Positions 24,141 through 33,438 of a stretch of DNA of 64,000 nt are shown piece by piece. Each line of letters begins with the position of its first letter. Position 1 is the first letter of the stretch. The notes beneath the pieces were generated by a model. It worked only from the letters and a program-made list of their open reading frames with translations. It was not told where the DNA came from and made no database searches. The DNA lies in NCBI RefSeq assembly GCF_001570405.1, contig NZ_BBYM01000024.1, positions 1 to 64,000 of the forward strand. The letters are read 5' to 3'. The translations under genes and the position numbers were made by a program. Source of the stretch: Microtetraspora niveoalba (GTDB taxonomy: Bacteria > Actinomycetota > Actinomycetes > Streptosporangiales > Streptosporangiaceae).

Positions 24141-25403
24141 TCAAGGGATGGGCATCACGTCATACGGCGGGGACACGTGGCGGAGTTCGGCCGTGTCCGC
24201 TGCGTCGTGGCGTCGCAGGACCTGGGAGATCAGCGACAATCCGTGCGACAGATCGTCGCGAATGAGTACGTCGACCGAGGTCGAGACGCTGACATAGTTT
24301 CCGTCTACTCCTTGGCGGCCCATTCCACCGGCTATCTCTGCGCGGCCCGACCCCGCCTGTTTCAGGGTGTCGTTCAAGTCGGAGGTGAGGGTGTGAGCGT
24401 GATCTGTCGGACGGCTCTCGGTGGGAAGCGTCAGGCGCAGTTCCCATGAGCGGGCGGTGGCCAGGGGACTCGGTCCGAACCACCGCTTCACCAAGGAGCC
24501 TTGCGGAAGCCCGGCCAGCACTTCCACGGCCCAGCAGGACTCTGCCCTGCTCGCTGGTTCGGCCAGGGCACGCAGGAGGACAGGGTGGACCGCGTCCGCC
24601 GTGCGCAACGCCTCGACGAGCGAGGCGAGGTGAGTGTGGCCCTCCTCAGTGGTGCAGCGGCTCAGCGCGGCGCGGACGGCAGGGTCATGCATGGACGCAT
24701 CGGTCGTGGCGGTGGCGAGGATCCGCCTTGCTCGGTCCAGAAGCGCAGCCCAGGCGGTGAAAGGGAAATCTTCGGAATCGGGGGTGCGCAGCGAGTAGAG
24801 GTCCTGTGGAGCCGAATCGCGATCGAGTTGCTCGACTGCCAGGTGGCCGTTGTCTCCGGCCCTCCAGCACAGGCCGCTGCCTCGCAGGTCACGCAGTTCG
24901 AACCAGTCGCGGGTCTCGGGGCGCAGGCCGTCGAGCGGACCGGGGCGCATCATGCGGAAGGCCGCGTCCATCAGCGGGGTGATGGCATCCGGGTCGTCCG
25001 GCTCGTCCAGGACGACGAAGCGGGCCAGCAGCGCGAGCACCGGCCCAGGGTGGCGGAGTTGGGGATCCTGCAGCGCCAAGGCCCGGGCGATCAGGTCCAG
25101 TTCGCTCCAGCGCATCACGTGGGGATGGAAGTGTGCCTGGTCGTCCCAGCCGAGGTCGGTGGGTTCGGGCAGCTCTGGGGCCGAAAGAGCAAGGTTGAAG
25201 TAGCCGTTGCCGACGTCGAGATCGAGCACGAGTGCGAGCCCGTCGCCTACATGGAACTCCGCCGTGAGCGACTCCTCGTCTTCCTCGTCTTCCTCGTCTT
25301 CCTCGTCGTCGAGGTCGAGTTCGGGCGCGTCTTCTTCGAAGAGATATGCGGCCCAGAAGTCGGCTTGGTCCAAGCGAGTCGTCAATGCGTCGTCGAGTGG
25401 CAT
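24141..25403 (-). CDS. Uncharacterised cytoplasmic protein with acidic run
   Basis: About 420 residues from ATG 25403; an ATG at 25526 in the same frame would add 41 residues. No membrane segment or known catalytic motif is visible. A run of 12-15 Asp/Glu residues near residue 35 is encoded by repeated nine-base units (25270-25315). The rest is globular, with a Trp-rich middle (DLGWDDQAHFHPHVMRWSEL) and a C-terminal domain with VDGNYVSVSTSVDVLIRDDL. It is divergent from a small membrane protein gene. Function unknown. Confidence 0.65.
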   Translation of the reverse strand: MPLDDALTTRLDQADFWAAYLFEEDAPELDLDDEEDEEDEEDEESLTAEFHVGDGLALVLDLDVGNGYFNLALSAPELPEPTDLGWDDQAHFHPHVMRWSELDLIARALALQDPQLRHPGPVLALLARFVVLDEPDDPDAITPLMDAAFRMMRPGPLDGLRPETRDWFELRDLRGSGLCWRAGDNGHLAVEQLDRDSAPQDLYSLRTPDSEDFPFTAWAALLDRARRILATATTDASMHDPAVRAALSRCTTEEGHTHLASLVEALRTADAVHPVLLRALAEPASRAESCWAVEVLAGLPQGSLVKRWFGPSPLATARSWELRLTLPTESRPTDHAHTLTSDLNDTLKQAGSGRAEIAGGMGRQGVDGNYVSVSTSVDVLIRDDLSHGLSLISQVLRRHDAADTAELRHVSPPYDVMPIP

Positions 25404-25537
25404 GCCGCGCAGACTAGCCGGTGCCGCTGACGAGAGCGTGTCGACGAGGGGGTCCATATCCGGGCTGAGTCCACCCCTGGCGGCTTCTATCGCATCGCCG
25501 TATCCTCCGGCTGTCGCCGGCATCATGAGGAGCCACT

Positions 25538-25768
25538 ATGCCCTTCGACGGCTTGGTCATCCTTTTCGGCCTCGCGTGGGAGGTCATCTCTGGTCTGCTC
25601 CTGATCGTTGGTGTGGTCGTCGCCAGTGTCGGCGTTACCGCCGCGCTCATCATCGTTCTGTACGTCGTGGTGTGCGCTCTGGTGCGCCGGTCTTTCGGCC
25701 TCCGGCGGGGACCTCAGCTCCAGGGGGATCGCGAGGAGCAGGGCTTCATCACCGAGTGGCTGAGGTAG
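25538..25768 (+). CDS. Small membrane protein
   Basis: 76 residues. ATG 25538 follows GAGGAG at a good distance. Two close membrane segments, WEVISGLLLIVGVVVASVG and ALIIVLYVVVCAL, occupy most of the first 50 residues, followed by a basic cytoplasmic tail. No family is recognised. Confidence 0.6.
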   Translation: MPFDGLVILFGLAWEVISGLLLIVGVVVASVGVTAALIIVLYVVVCALVRRSFGLRRGPQLQGDREEQGFITEWLR

Positions 25769-26000
25769 AGCCTGATCGCTCGCCCGTCGACGACCCAGGC
25801 AGAGCCCAGGAACGCGGGTCATTTCGCTGCCGAAAGGCGAGTCGGACGACATTCCCGATCCGGCTCGCCGACTTCGAGGTCTCCGTGGCCGAATTGGCGC
25901 AGAGTAAGCCGCGGATGCGAGCGGATTCACCGCGGGATCGGAGATACCGGTGAGCGGTAGATATAGCCGGTCGAATGCTCAGGCTGCGAGACTTTCCGGC

Positions 26001-27362
26001 ATGAGAACGGCGAGTTGGGTACTGGCCGTGCTGACAGTCGCCGGTTGCGCATCCGGTCCGGGTGCGACTTCTTCCGGTCGCGCGTCCACGCCTGCCGCCG
26101 TCGGTGCGCGTACGCCGTCACCGGCCCCTGCCGCCTCGGGAGCGGCGGCCGTGCTCTCCCCGCGCCCGGCTGACGTGACGCGGCTCGCGCCGTTGCCGGC
26201 CCGCCCGGCGCGTTGCGCGCTGCCGCCGGAGGGCGCCGATGACCTGCGGGCCACCGATGTGGCGACCGACTGGCGGACGGTCTGGGTCGACCGCGCCCGC
26301 GGAGCCATGGACATGCTCGCCGTGGCCGCCGACGGCACGATCTGGACCACCTTCTACGAAGAGACGGAGCGCGGAGGGGCGCTGACGGTCGGCGACGGCG
26401 GGGTGCGCCGTTGGGACGGCACCGAGTGGCAGACGTTCAAGATTCCCCGCCTTCCCCATCGTGGCGGGCAGACGAACGTCTCGCTCGCCGCCGTCTCGGC
26501 CGGCCAGGCCTGGGTGTTCGGCAATTCCAGCGGCAAGGACGGAGCGGACACGACCGGCTTCGTCGGCACCTTCGAGGGCGGCCGGTGGCGCTCGGAGATG
26601 CTGGCCGCGTCGGCGGCCGACGCGATCGGGTGGGCCTACACGGCCGCTCGCTCCGTCGGAGTGGACCAGGTGTGGACAGTGAACGCCCGGGCGGGACTGT
26701 TGTGGACGGGGCGGGAATGGCGGTACTACCCCCTGCCCGCCGGGGCGGGGGCGCTCGGTTCCAAGGGTGAGCAGGTCTGGGCCGTCAGCGGGGAGTATGA
26801 CTGGCAGCCGGCGGCGATGCGCTGGGAGCAGGGCGGTTGGCGCCTGATCGGGGTGCCCGCCCTGGAGACGCCCGGTGACGTCATGGTGCCGCGCAACCGT
26901 CTCCGGGACGTCGTCGTGCTCGGCCCCGATGACGTGTGGGTAGTGGGCGGGGTCTCGTGGCTGATGCCGCACAAGTACGACGAGGAGGGCGAACCCCTCG
27001 AAGTGGGCCGTCCGGTGGCGCTGCACTGGAACGGGAGGTCATGGACCTGCCACTGGGGCCCGCTGGGGTCGAGCATGGAGAGTCGTGCCTGGAAAATCAT
27101 CATGTTCGGCCAGGCTGAGCCCGATGGCAGGGGCGGCCTGTGGGCGATGGGGCACGACAACCTGCTCTGGCATCTGTCCGGCGGACGCTGGACCCGCCAC
27201 CGCGTACCCGCGCCGCCGGGATACGAGGCACACGTCGAGTCCCTGGCGCTGCGGCCCGGCACGAGCCACGTCTACGCGGTCGGCTCGGTGACCTCGGAGA
27301 AGAAGAACGGCTTCGACGTCTCCCGCGCCGCCCTCTGGCGTGCCGGACCCGCGACCCGGTAA
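26001..27362 (+). CDS. Putative lipoprotein with beta-propeller-like repeats
   Basis: 453 residues from ATG 26001. The N-terminus has a lipoprotein signal with lipobox LTVAGC, the Cys at residue 16. A Ser/Thr/Ala/Pro-rich linker (to about residue 75) would span the cell wall. The rest has recurring short blocks such as DGTIWTTF, GQAWVFGN, DQVWTVNA, EQVWAVSG, DDVWVVGG and GGLWAMGH, which look like blades of a propeller of the kind used for surface binding. An upstream in-frame ATG is less likely because it buries the signal. No partner gene is evident. Confidence 0.75.
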   Translation: MRTASWVLAVLTVAGCASGPGATSSGRASTPAAVGARTPSPAPAASGAAAVLSPRPADVTRLAPLPARPARCALPPEGADDLRATDVATDWRTVWVDRARGAMDMLAVAADGTIWTTFYEETERGGALTVGDGGVRRWDGTEWQTFKIPRLPHRGGQTNVSLAAVSAGQAWVFGNSSGKDGADTTGFVGTFEGGRWRSEMLAASAADAIGWAYTAARSVGVDQVWTVNARAGLLWTGREWRYYPLPAGAGALGSKGEQVWAVSGEYDWQPAAMRWEQGGWRLIGVPALETPGDVMVPRNRLRDVVVLGPDDVWVVGGVSWLMPHKYDEEGEPLEVGRPVALHWNGRSWTCHWGPLGSSMESRAWKIIMFGQAEPDGRGGLWAMGHDNLLWHLSGGRWTRHRVPAPPGYEAHVESLALRPGTSHVYAVGSVTSEKKNGFDVSRAALWRAGPATR

Positions 27363-27519
27363 GCCTGCGCGCGGGCGGGGAGCTCTCCGGGTCTCACCAT
27401 CACCGAGGAACCGCGTCGTCACGACATCGGGCCCAGTGGCTGACCGTTCCGCGGCAGGGGACCTACCACCCTTCCGGGCACGGTGCGGCGTTGCTCGCCT
27501 TCTTCGCCGGGATGGCGGG

Positions 27520-28155
27520 TCAGGGTTCCGTGTGCCGGTCGAGGCCGAGCGTGGCGATCAGGTCTTCGTGGAGCTCGAACCAGACACGATGGCAGGAGTC
27601 CACGTCGGTGCGGTCGACCCAGGCGCCCTCCCCGGCTCGGGCGCGGGCCAGGGCTGTGGTGAACCGTGTGTCATATCCGCGGAACCGCGTGAGGACGCGA
27701 GCGAGCCGGTCTGTGAGCGGTGTGAGCGCCCGGTCGATGCAGGCGAGCTCATGGAGCACTCCGGCGTCCCAGACGGGATCGGAGTGGTCGTTCACGGCGA
27801 GCCGATCGCCGGCGGTGGGCCGGAGTTGCCAGTCGGTGCAGGCCTGTAGCAGGAGGGCGTTCAGCGGGAGGAACTTGCGGTAGACGTCTCGGACCTCGTC
27901 GGCGGCGCCGACGCGTGCGAGCTCGGCCGCGAGCTCGCGCTCGTTCTCGGCGCGGCCCGGTTCGGTCAACGACCAGCCTCCGGTGCCGGCGAAGGCGGTG
28001 TGCTCGACCCAGCCACGCGCCTCGGCGTCGCACAGCACCTCTTTCGCCGTGGCGGCATCGAGCCCGTACCGGCGAGCGATCACCGGAGTTTCCGCGAACC
28101 CGGTGATCCGCACGGCGTGCAGGACCAGGAGGCTGAGCGGAGAGTCCCGCGTCAC
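27520..28155 (-). CDS. Winged-helix transcriptional regulator-like protein
   Basis: 211 residues from GTG 28155. The first 80 residues have a winged-helix pattern: LLVLHAVRITGFAETPVIARRYGLDAATAKEVLCDAEARGWVEHTAF, then a wing and a helical C-terminal domain. No ligand motif is visible. It overlaps the stop of the preceding gene by four bases, so the two small proteins act together. Both are divergent from the PEP-utilizing enzyme gene. Confidence 0.65.
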   Translation of the reverse strand: MTRDSPLSLLVLHAVRITGFAETPVIARRYGLDAATAKEVLCDAEARGWVEHTAFAGTGGWSLTEPGRAENERELAAELARVGAADEVRDVYRKFLPLNALLLQACTDWQLRPTAGDRLAVNDHSDPVWDAGVLHELACIDRALTPLTDRLARVLTRFRGYDTRFTTALARARAGEGAWVDRTDVDSCHRVWFELHEDLIATLGLDRHTEP

Positions 28156-28547
28156 GAGTCGGCGTCCTGTCGCGCCGCCAGGCGCATGTACCGCTGCTGG
28201 CACGCCTGCGGCGAGTTGAAGCCCATCGCCTGCGCCATCTGCGCCCAGGTCAGTCCTGCGCTGCGGGCCGTGAACAGCAGGGCGGCTTCGAGTCCTTCGA
28301 CCTCGGCGCGCGCGGCGGGCAGGAGTGCGAGCGCGCTCAGGATGTCTTCCGTGTCGAGGTCGGCCCAGCGCCAGACGGCGAAGTTTACGAGGTCGACCGC
28401 CGACGGCGGGACGGGTGAAGGGCGCCACGGCCGGGCGTCGAGCTCATCCGCGCCCAGGCTCAGAAGCCGTTCACGCGCCTCCTGCTCACGCCGGGCCTGG
28501 ACGTTGTCCCCCTGCCCGCCGTGATCGAAGTCGTGCTTGCGTTGCAT
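28152..28547 (-). CDS. Small DNA-binding-like protein paired with the winged-helix gene
   Basis: 131 residues from ATG 28547. The C-terminal part, FTARSAGLTWAQMAQAMGFNSPQACQQRYMRLA, is a helix-turn-helix of the kind that recognises DNA, with the Trp and the 'R-Y-L' ending of sigma-like or SANT-like folds. The N-terminal half is charged. The gap to the divergent enzyme gene at 28606 is 58 bases and contains CAAC-GAATT-GTTG (28567-28579), a possible operator. Confidence 0.65.
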   Translation of the reverse strand: MQRKHDFDHGGQGDNVQARREQEARERLLSLGADELDARPWRPSPVPPSAVDLVNFAVWRWADLDTEDILSALALLPAARAEVEGLEAALLFTARSAGLTWAQMAQAMGFNSPQACQQRYMRLAARQDADS

Positions 28548-28605
28548 GGCTCTCAGGATCCACAATCAACGAATTGTTGTCAATGTTCTGTTGAAGGGTG
28601 GGTGG

Positions 28606-29853
28606 ATGATCGTACCCCTCGTGGAGGCTGTCGCCGATACCTGCGGGGGCAAGGCCGGCGCACTCGGCGCGTTGCTCCGTGCGGGTCTGCCGGTTCCTGA
28701 CGGCTTCGTCGTTCCGTTCGCCGCCTACGTCGCCGCTGTCCGCGACCTGGACCTCGGGCGGATCGCCGGCGAGTCGGACGATGTCCATGCGGCGCGGCAG
28801 ACCATCGAGGCCCGCCCGGTCCAGGCCGCCGTGATCGATGCGCTGGGACGCGCGCTCGACGAGCTCGGCGATCCGCCCGTGGCGGTGAGGTCGTCGGCGG
28901 CGAGGGAGGACACCGGTCAGGCATCGGCGGCCGGTCAGCACGAGAGCTTCCTCGCCGTGCACGGAGTCGGTGAGGTCGCCGAGGCCGTACGTGCCTGCTG
29001 GGCCTCGCTGTTCTCCCCACGTGCCATCTCCTACCGGGGTGCTTCCGGCGGCGACGACCAACCGTCCGACGATCTTTTGATGGCCGTCATCGTCCAACGC
29101 CATCTGGACGCCGAGGTATCCGGGGTCATGTTCACACCCGCGGGCGCGAACGACGCGACCCGGATCGAGGCGTCCTGGGGCCTCGGCCCCAGCATCGTCG
29201 AGGGCAGGGTCACCCCTGACGCCTACCGCGTCGCCGAGGACGGGGCAGTCACCCGCACCGTCGCCGACAAACGGAAGCGCCTTGACCGGCGCGGCACACG
29301 ACTCGTCATCCGCGACGTGCCCGCCGCTGCCCGGAACCAGCCGACGGTCGACGACGCGACCGCCACGCGGCTGGCCAAGCTGGGCGAACAGATCGCCGGC
29401 GTACTCGGTGGACCGCAGGACATCGAGTGGGCGATCGCCGACGGCCGCATCTGGGTTCTGCAAGCACGGCCGGTCACCGCCGCACCCCCACCACCGACAT
29501 CGCCGTCCGGCGCCTCGGACATCCCGGCCGCCACACTCACCGGAACGCCGGGCAGCCACGGGACCGTGACCGGCACCGCGAGGATCGTCCGCGGTCTCGG
29601 CGACTTCGCGCGCGTGCGCCCGGGCGACATCCTCGTCTGCCCCTTCACCGACCCCGCTTGGACGCCGCTGCTGCGCATCGCCGCCGGGGTCGTCACCGAA
29701 ACCGGAGGCGTGCTCTCCCACGCCGCGATCGTCGCTCGGGAGCACGCCATCCCCGCCGTCCTCGGCATCCCGAACGCGACGAGCAGGCTCCGCGACGACA
29801 CCCTCATCACCGTCGACGGCACCGCCGGCACGGTCACGGCGGCAAACGCGTGA
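28606..29853 (+). CDS. PEP-utilizing enzyme, compact rifampin-phosphotransferase-like
   Basis: 415 residues. The first 290 form a PPDK-type ATP-binding domain: GGKAGALGALLRAGLPVPDGFV, VAVRSSAAREDTGQASAAGQHESFL, and DIEWAIADGRIWVLQARPV. After a Pro-rich linker comes the swivelling phosphohistidine domain, with the active His in ETGGVLSHAAIVAREHAIPAV. Rifampin phosphotransferases and PEP synthases have the same two ends but roughly twice the length. Here the middle substrate or rifampin-binding domain is absent. The enzyme may phosphorylate another small molecule or act with a separate acceptor domain. Confidence 0.8.
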   Translation: MIVPLVEAVADTCGGKAGALGALLRAGLPVPDGFVVPFAAYVAAVRDLDLGRIAGESDDVHAARQTIEARPVQAAVIDALGRALDELGDPPVAVRSSAAREDTGQASAAGQHESFLAVHGVGEVAEAVRACWASLFSPRAISYRGASGGDDQPSDDLLMAVIVQRHLDAEVSGVMFTPAGANDATRIEASWGLGPSIVEGRVTPDAYRVAEDGAVTRTVADKRKRLDRRGTRLVIRDVPAAARNQPTVDDATATRLAKLGEQIAGVLGGPQDIEWAIADGRIWVLQARPVTAAPPPPTSPSGASDIPAATLTGTPGSHGTVTGTARIVRGLGDFARVRPGDILVCPFTDPAWTPLLRIAAGVVTETGGVLSHAAIVAREHAIPAVLGIPNATSRLRDDTLITVDGTAGTVTAANA

Positions 29854-30081
29854 CTGATCGCCGTCGCCGGGAGCCAATGCCGGAAGCCATTGCCGGGAAT
29901 CGCACGCCGCCGACGTGGCGACGGTGCCGGCAGCCGCGACGGCACGGACCCGCCTCGTTCGCTGACGATGACCGCACCGCCAAGGCGACCTCACCGAAGC
30001 ATCCCGCCGCAGAACCCACACGTACCGAATCGAAAGGAGACGGGGAAACGGGTCCGTGCGGGCCCCCGCCCCTAACTACGC

Positions 30082-30696
30082 ATGACAACTCGACGCCTCT
30101 ACTTGGCACGCCACGGCGCGGCCGACGCGTTTGGGGAACTCACCGACGTCGGGCGCCGGCAGTCAGGCCTGCTGGGCGAACGGCTCGCCCGCGTACCGGT
30201 CGACGCCGTATGGCACTCTCCGCTGCCACGCGCGGTGGCGAGCGCGCACGAACTCGCCCGCCATCTACCGGGCGTGCCCGTGACCGAGGCCGCCGAACTC
30301 GTCGACCACGTGCCCTACGTTCCCAGCGCGGCCGAAACGCCCCCGTCCTGGGCCGGCTTCTTCGACGGCTACGACGGCGCCGAGGCGGCCTCGGGCCAGA
30401 GGCTCGCCGAGGCCCTGGTCGCCCGGTTCGCGAAGGTCCCCGATGCGACCACGAAAGGGACCCAGCCCGACACGAACGAGGTCCTGGTGACGCACGCCTA
30501 TCCGATCGCGTGGCTGGTGCGACACGCACTGGACGCGCCGCCATCCCGGTGGCTCGGGTTGAACAGCGCCAACACCGCACTGACGGTCATCGAGTACCGC
30601 AACGGCCTGCCGCCCACGATCGTGATGTTCAACGACATGAGCCACCTCCCGCCCGACCTGCGCTGGACCGGGTTCCCCGCGGGCATCAGGCCGTGA
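30082..30696 (+). CDS. Histidine phosphatase (phosphoglycerate mutase-like)
   Basis: 204 residues. LYLARHGAAD at the N-terminus is the RHG box with the phospho-accepting His; a distal His lies in VLVTHAYPIAWL, and an Arg in HSPLPRAVASAHELA. This is the minimal set of the histidine phosphatase superfamily. The substrate cannot be told from sequence. The gene is preceded by CGAATCGAAAGGAGACGG, which includes a strong ribosome site further upstream, and stands alone. Confidence 0.85.
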   Translation: MTTRRLYLARHGAADAFGELTDVGRRQSGLLGERLARVPVDAVWHSPLPRAVASAHELARHLPGVPVTEAAELVDHVPYVPSAAETPPSWAGFFDGYDGAEAASGQRLAEALVARFAKVPDATTKGTQPDTNEVLVTHAYPIAWLVRHALDAPPSRWLGLNSANTALTVIEYRNGLPPTIVMFNDMSHLPPDLRWTGFPAGIRP

Positions 30697-30930
30697 TGTA
30701 GCTCCTGGGGCCCGTACGCGCCCCTCGGCTGCATGGCATCGCCGACGATCTCACCCAGCAGAGGCGGAGTGGTTTCGAGGCCGCAGCCTCGTCCTGGATG
30801 ACCGTGATGCGGTCTTCGGCGTAGCCGCAGGGGCGCATCACGCCCCCGGAAACCTTCCCCGCTTCAGCGTTCTGCCCAGTGCGTCTATGCGCCGACACAC
30901 GATCGCGTCGACATCCCCAGCCTCGATTTG

Positions 30931-30943
30931 CTACTTGAAGTAG
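30931..30943. promoter_or_regulatory. Palindrome in the promoter of the antitoxin/PIN operon
   Basis: CTACTT-G-AAGTAG is a perfect 13-base palindrome, 12 bases before the ATG at 30956. It overlaps TAGTAAACT, a probable -10 region, so binding there would shut the operon. It resembles the palindromes in front of the other two toxin-antitoxin-type modules in position but not in sequence. Confidence 0.6.
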
Positions 30944-30955
30944 TAAACTGACTGC

Positions 30956-31267
30956 ATGAGTCTTCCTGAACCAGCCTTCCCGCCGGGGGAGGGGCCGGCG
31001 GCCAAGGTCAGTGTCTCCTTGCGAGCCGGCAACATCCGCGCGATCAAGGAGCGTGTCGGCGCGCGAGGGTTCTCGGCTTATGTCGACGCCGCGGTGGAAC
31101 GCCAGATTGAGCGAGATCTTCTGGAAGAGGCCCTCCAGGCGAACGAGAACGAGAACGGCCCTATCCCGCAGTCCTTCAGAGAAGAGGCGCAGGAACTGTT
31201 CCGTAGCGTCAAGTCCGCGCCGGAACTGCAGGAGGAGCGAGGATGGCACGCGCACGAAGCAAGCTGA
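30956..31267 (+). CDS. Antitoxin of an intact PIN toxin pair
   Basis: 103 residues. KVSVSLRAGNIRAIKERVGARGFSAYVDAAVERQIERD has the ribbon-helix-helix layout of a DNA-binding antitoxin: a short beta strand then two helices. The acidic C-terminal half would cover the toxin. It overlaps the toxin gene by 25 bases and has a palindromic operator in front, so it probably represses its own operon. Confidence 0.75.
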   Translation: MSLPEPAFPPGEGPAAKVSVSLRAGNIRAIKERVGARGFSAYVDAAVERQIERDLLEEALQANENENGPIPQSFREEAQELFRSVKSAPELQEERGWHAHEAS

Positions 31268-31659
31268 GCGCGGGGACGGTCATTCTCGACGCTGAAGGGC
31301 TATCGAAGTGGTGTGCCGCCGACCAGCGCGTCACTGCGCTCGTGAGAGAGGCGCAGAGTAACGACTTCCGTGTCGTCATCAGCGCGTTGACGCCTGTCGA
31401 GGCTTTCGACGGACGCGTGGCGAACGATCGTTTGCGCTGGCACCTGTCCCGGTTGAGAGTTGAGCCGGTGACAGAGGAGGTCTCCATCCATGCGCTGGAC
31501 CTACTCCGTGAGAGTGGTCTCCATGGCCACAAGTATGCGATCGATGCCGTCGTGGCCGCCACGGCTCTTCGCTCCATCCGCCCCGTCATCATCCTCACTT
31601 CGGACGAAGACGATATGAGCAAGCTTTGCGGTAAGGCGGTCCGCCTGGTGCGCGTGTAG
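31243..31659 (+). CDS. PIN-domain toxin (VapC-like ribonuclease)
   Basis: 138 residues. The PIN acidic residues are visible: Asp in VILDAEGLSKW, Glu in LTPVEAFDG, Asp in HKYAIDAVVAATAL, and Asp in ILTSDEDD. Such proteins cut RNA in a metal-dependent way and are neutralised by the upstream antitoxin. Start ATG 31243 follows GGAGGAGCGAGG-type purine-rich sequence inside the antitoxin gene. It is intact, unlike the PIN gene at 3362. Its C-terminal end matches the remnant at 23566. Confidence 0.85.
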   Translation: MARARSKLSAGTVILDAEGLSKWCAADQRVTALVREAQSNDFRVVISALTPVEAFDGRVANDRLRWHLSRLRVEPVTEEVSIHALDLLRESGLHGHKYAIDAVVAATALRSIRPVIILTSDEDDMSKLCGKAVRLVRV

Positions 31660-31881
31660 TGCCGATTGTCTGGGATCAGGCGGTGGGGGTGCCTCCCGCC
31701 TCGATGCGTGCGCGTACGCCTGTAGATCTGCGCCGCAGGCTCACGGCTGCACGGATCACGCCGTCATCGCCGTCGGCAGCACCATGTGAGGACCGGTCAG
31801 GATCCAAGAAGCCACGGCTGCGGTGGCTCCCTAGCATGGGATTCGTCCCCAAGTGAGACGCGTAAAGGGAGAAAAGCCGCG

Positions 31882-32358
31882 ATGAAGGACACGAGTAAGA
31901 CCGCCGAGAGCACCGCCTCGGCCGGCGAGACGTCCCAGGTCTTCACCGAGGAAGAGCGGGCCGCGATGAAGGAGCGTGCCCAGGAGGTGAAGGCGGCCGC
32001 TCGCCGCGGCTCGCGGGCGACCAGGGCGGACGGGGAAAGCGACGTCCTCGCGAAGATCGCTGAGATGCCGGAACCGGATCGCGTCTTGGCCGAGAAGGTT
32101 CACGCCATCATCAAGGCCGGCGCTCCGGCCCTCTCTCCGAAGCTCTGGTACGGGATGCCGGCCTATGCCAAGGATGGCAAGGTCGTGTGCTTCTTCCAGA
32201 GCGCGAACAAGTTCAAAGCGCGGTACGCGACGCTCGGCTTCAACGACAGCGCGAACCTCGACGACGGCAGCATGTGGCCGACCGCCTTCGCTTTGACGCA
32301 GTTGACCGCCGCCGACGAGGCGATGATCACCGCGCTGGTGCAGAAAGCGGTGAGCTGA
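31882..32358 (+). CDS. DUF1801 family protein
   Basis: 158 residues. After a Ser/Ala/Glu-rich lead, the last 105 residues are a DUF1801 (YdhG-like) domain: [64 protein letters not shown] is condensed here as 'LWYGMPAY', 'GKVVCFF' and 'KARYATLGF'. The family has an SBP-like beta fold and is of unknown function. ATG 31882 is preceded by GGGAGAAAAG. Confidence 0.75.
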   Translation: MKDTSKTAESTASAGETSQVFTEEERAAMKERAQEVKAAARRGSRATRADGESDVLAKIAEMPEPDRVLAEKVHAIIKAGAPALSPKLWYGMPAYAKDGKVVCFFQSANKFKARYATLGFNDSANLDDGSMWPTAFALTQLTAADEAMITALVQKAVS

Positions 32359-32456
32359 GCACTTCGCTGCCCCCGCGTCCGGAGTGGACCGGGTGATGAC
32401 GGCCGGCCCGACGGCGGAAAAGGAGAAGCCTCGGCGGTGGGTGAATCGCCATCATC

Positions 32457-33317
32457 ATGAAGATGTCGACACCGAACCTGCCGTTCCGATGGGATCTGGT
32501 CCGCCGCGACCGGCTCGGCACCCTGCTGGAGGGCCGTCCCGAGCCCGCGCTGCCGTACCTGGACCTGCTGATCGAATGCGGCGCGAAGGTGCTGGCCCGC
32601 AGCGGCGACGGCGACGTGCACTTCGTCGGGCGCTCGGCCGACAGCGTCTTCGACCTGTTGTCGGGCGCACTGTCGGCCACCTCGCGACCCGAACGGGTGC
32701 GCCTGTTGCCGTTCTCCTACCGGTTGGAACGGCCGCTGCTCGCCCATGAGGTCCGCCAGATGCGGGCCAACCTGGAGGCCATGAGCCTCAGCCCCCGGCG
32801 GCTGGCCCGCCGCGGGAGGCCGCTCGTGCTGGCCGACCTGGTCCACGCCGGTTACACCTTCACCCACCTCTACGGCTTTCTCCGGGAGTGGACCGACGAG
32901 GAGCGCGAGTCCTGGGACGTCATCCGGCTCAAGCTGCGCTTCCTCGGCATCACCGCACGCCGGAAGACCAGCCCGAAGACCTGGCGCTGGTGGCAGGACG
33001 CGGCGTGGACGGCCGACCTGCCCCGCAGGAACATCACAAACGTGTCGATCCACCCGTACGTCTGGAGCTATCTGGGCGATGACCAGCACAAGCTCACGCC
33101 GTCGTTCCGGCGTACCCGGTGGGCGGACGAGGCGGTCACCGAGCCCCGGCACGACGACAGGACCCTCGACGCGCTCGCGGAGGCCGTCGCCCTCGTCGAG
33201 CGGGGTCGTACGTCCGCCGTACGGACCAGGATCGCCCGCCGGATGGCTGAGGAGCCCTCGTTCGCCCAACCGTGGCTGCGCTCGCTCGCCCTCGAACTGC
33301 GCCGTGGCAGGTCCTGA
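32457..33317 (+). CDS. Conserved protein of unknown function
   Basis: 286 residues, soluble. The N-terminal half contains a short Rossmann-like pattern (PYLDLLIECGAKVLARSGDGDVHFVGRSADSVFDLL in pieces) that recalls phosphoribosyltransferase-type folds, followed by a Trp-rich middle (KTWRWWQDAAW). The C-terminal part has NITNVSIHPYVWSYLGD. No catalytic motif can be fixed. The reading frame has actinomycete-like codon use and no competing gene on the other strand. Confidence 0.6.
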   Translation: MKMSTPNLPFRWDLVRRDRLGTLLEGRPEPALPYLDLLIECGAKVLARSGDGDVHFVGRSADSVFDLLSGALSATSRPERVRLLPFSYRLERPLLAHEVRQMRANLEAMSLSPRRLARRGRPLVLADLVHAGYTFTHLYGFLREWTDEERESWDVIRLKLRFLGITARRKTSPKTWRWWQDAAWTADLPRRNITNVSIHPYVWSYLGDDQHKLTPSFRRTRWADEAVTEPRHDDRTLDALAEAVALVERGRTSAVRTRIARRMAEEPSFAQPWLRSLALELRRGRS

Positions 33318-33438
33318 CGGCCGCCGCCGCCAGAAGGTGCTCTCAATTGCACCGGCGGCGTGAGCACCGGCGACGCCGACGCCGTGACCTTCTGGGGCCT
33401 GGCCAGAAATCCCCGGGCCGCCGGACGGCCGGCATCGC

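Noticed and set aside
25270-25315. CTTCCTCGT nine-base repeats as a regulatory or CRISPR-like repeat
   Set aside because: They encode the Asp/Glu run inside the gene at 24141-25403 and keep its frame, so they are a coding microsatellite.
30697-30930. Possible gene remnant on the minus strand before the antitoxin operon
   Set aside because: Fragments of open frame such as CRRIDALGRTLKRGRF can be read, but none joins into a protein-like sequence.
32163-33269. Long antisense frame across 32.2-33.3 kb
   Set aside because: The + strand frame 32457-33317 has a better start and protein-like pattern; the antisense one is low-complexity.
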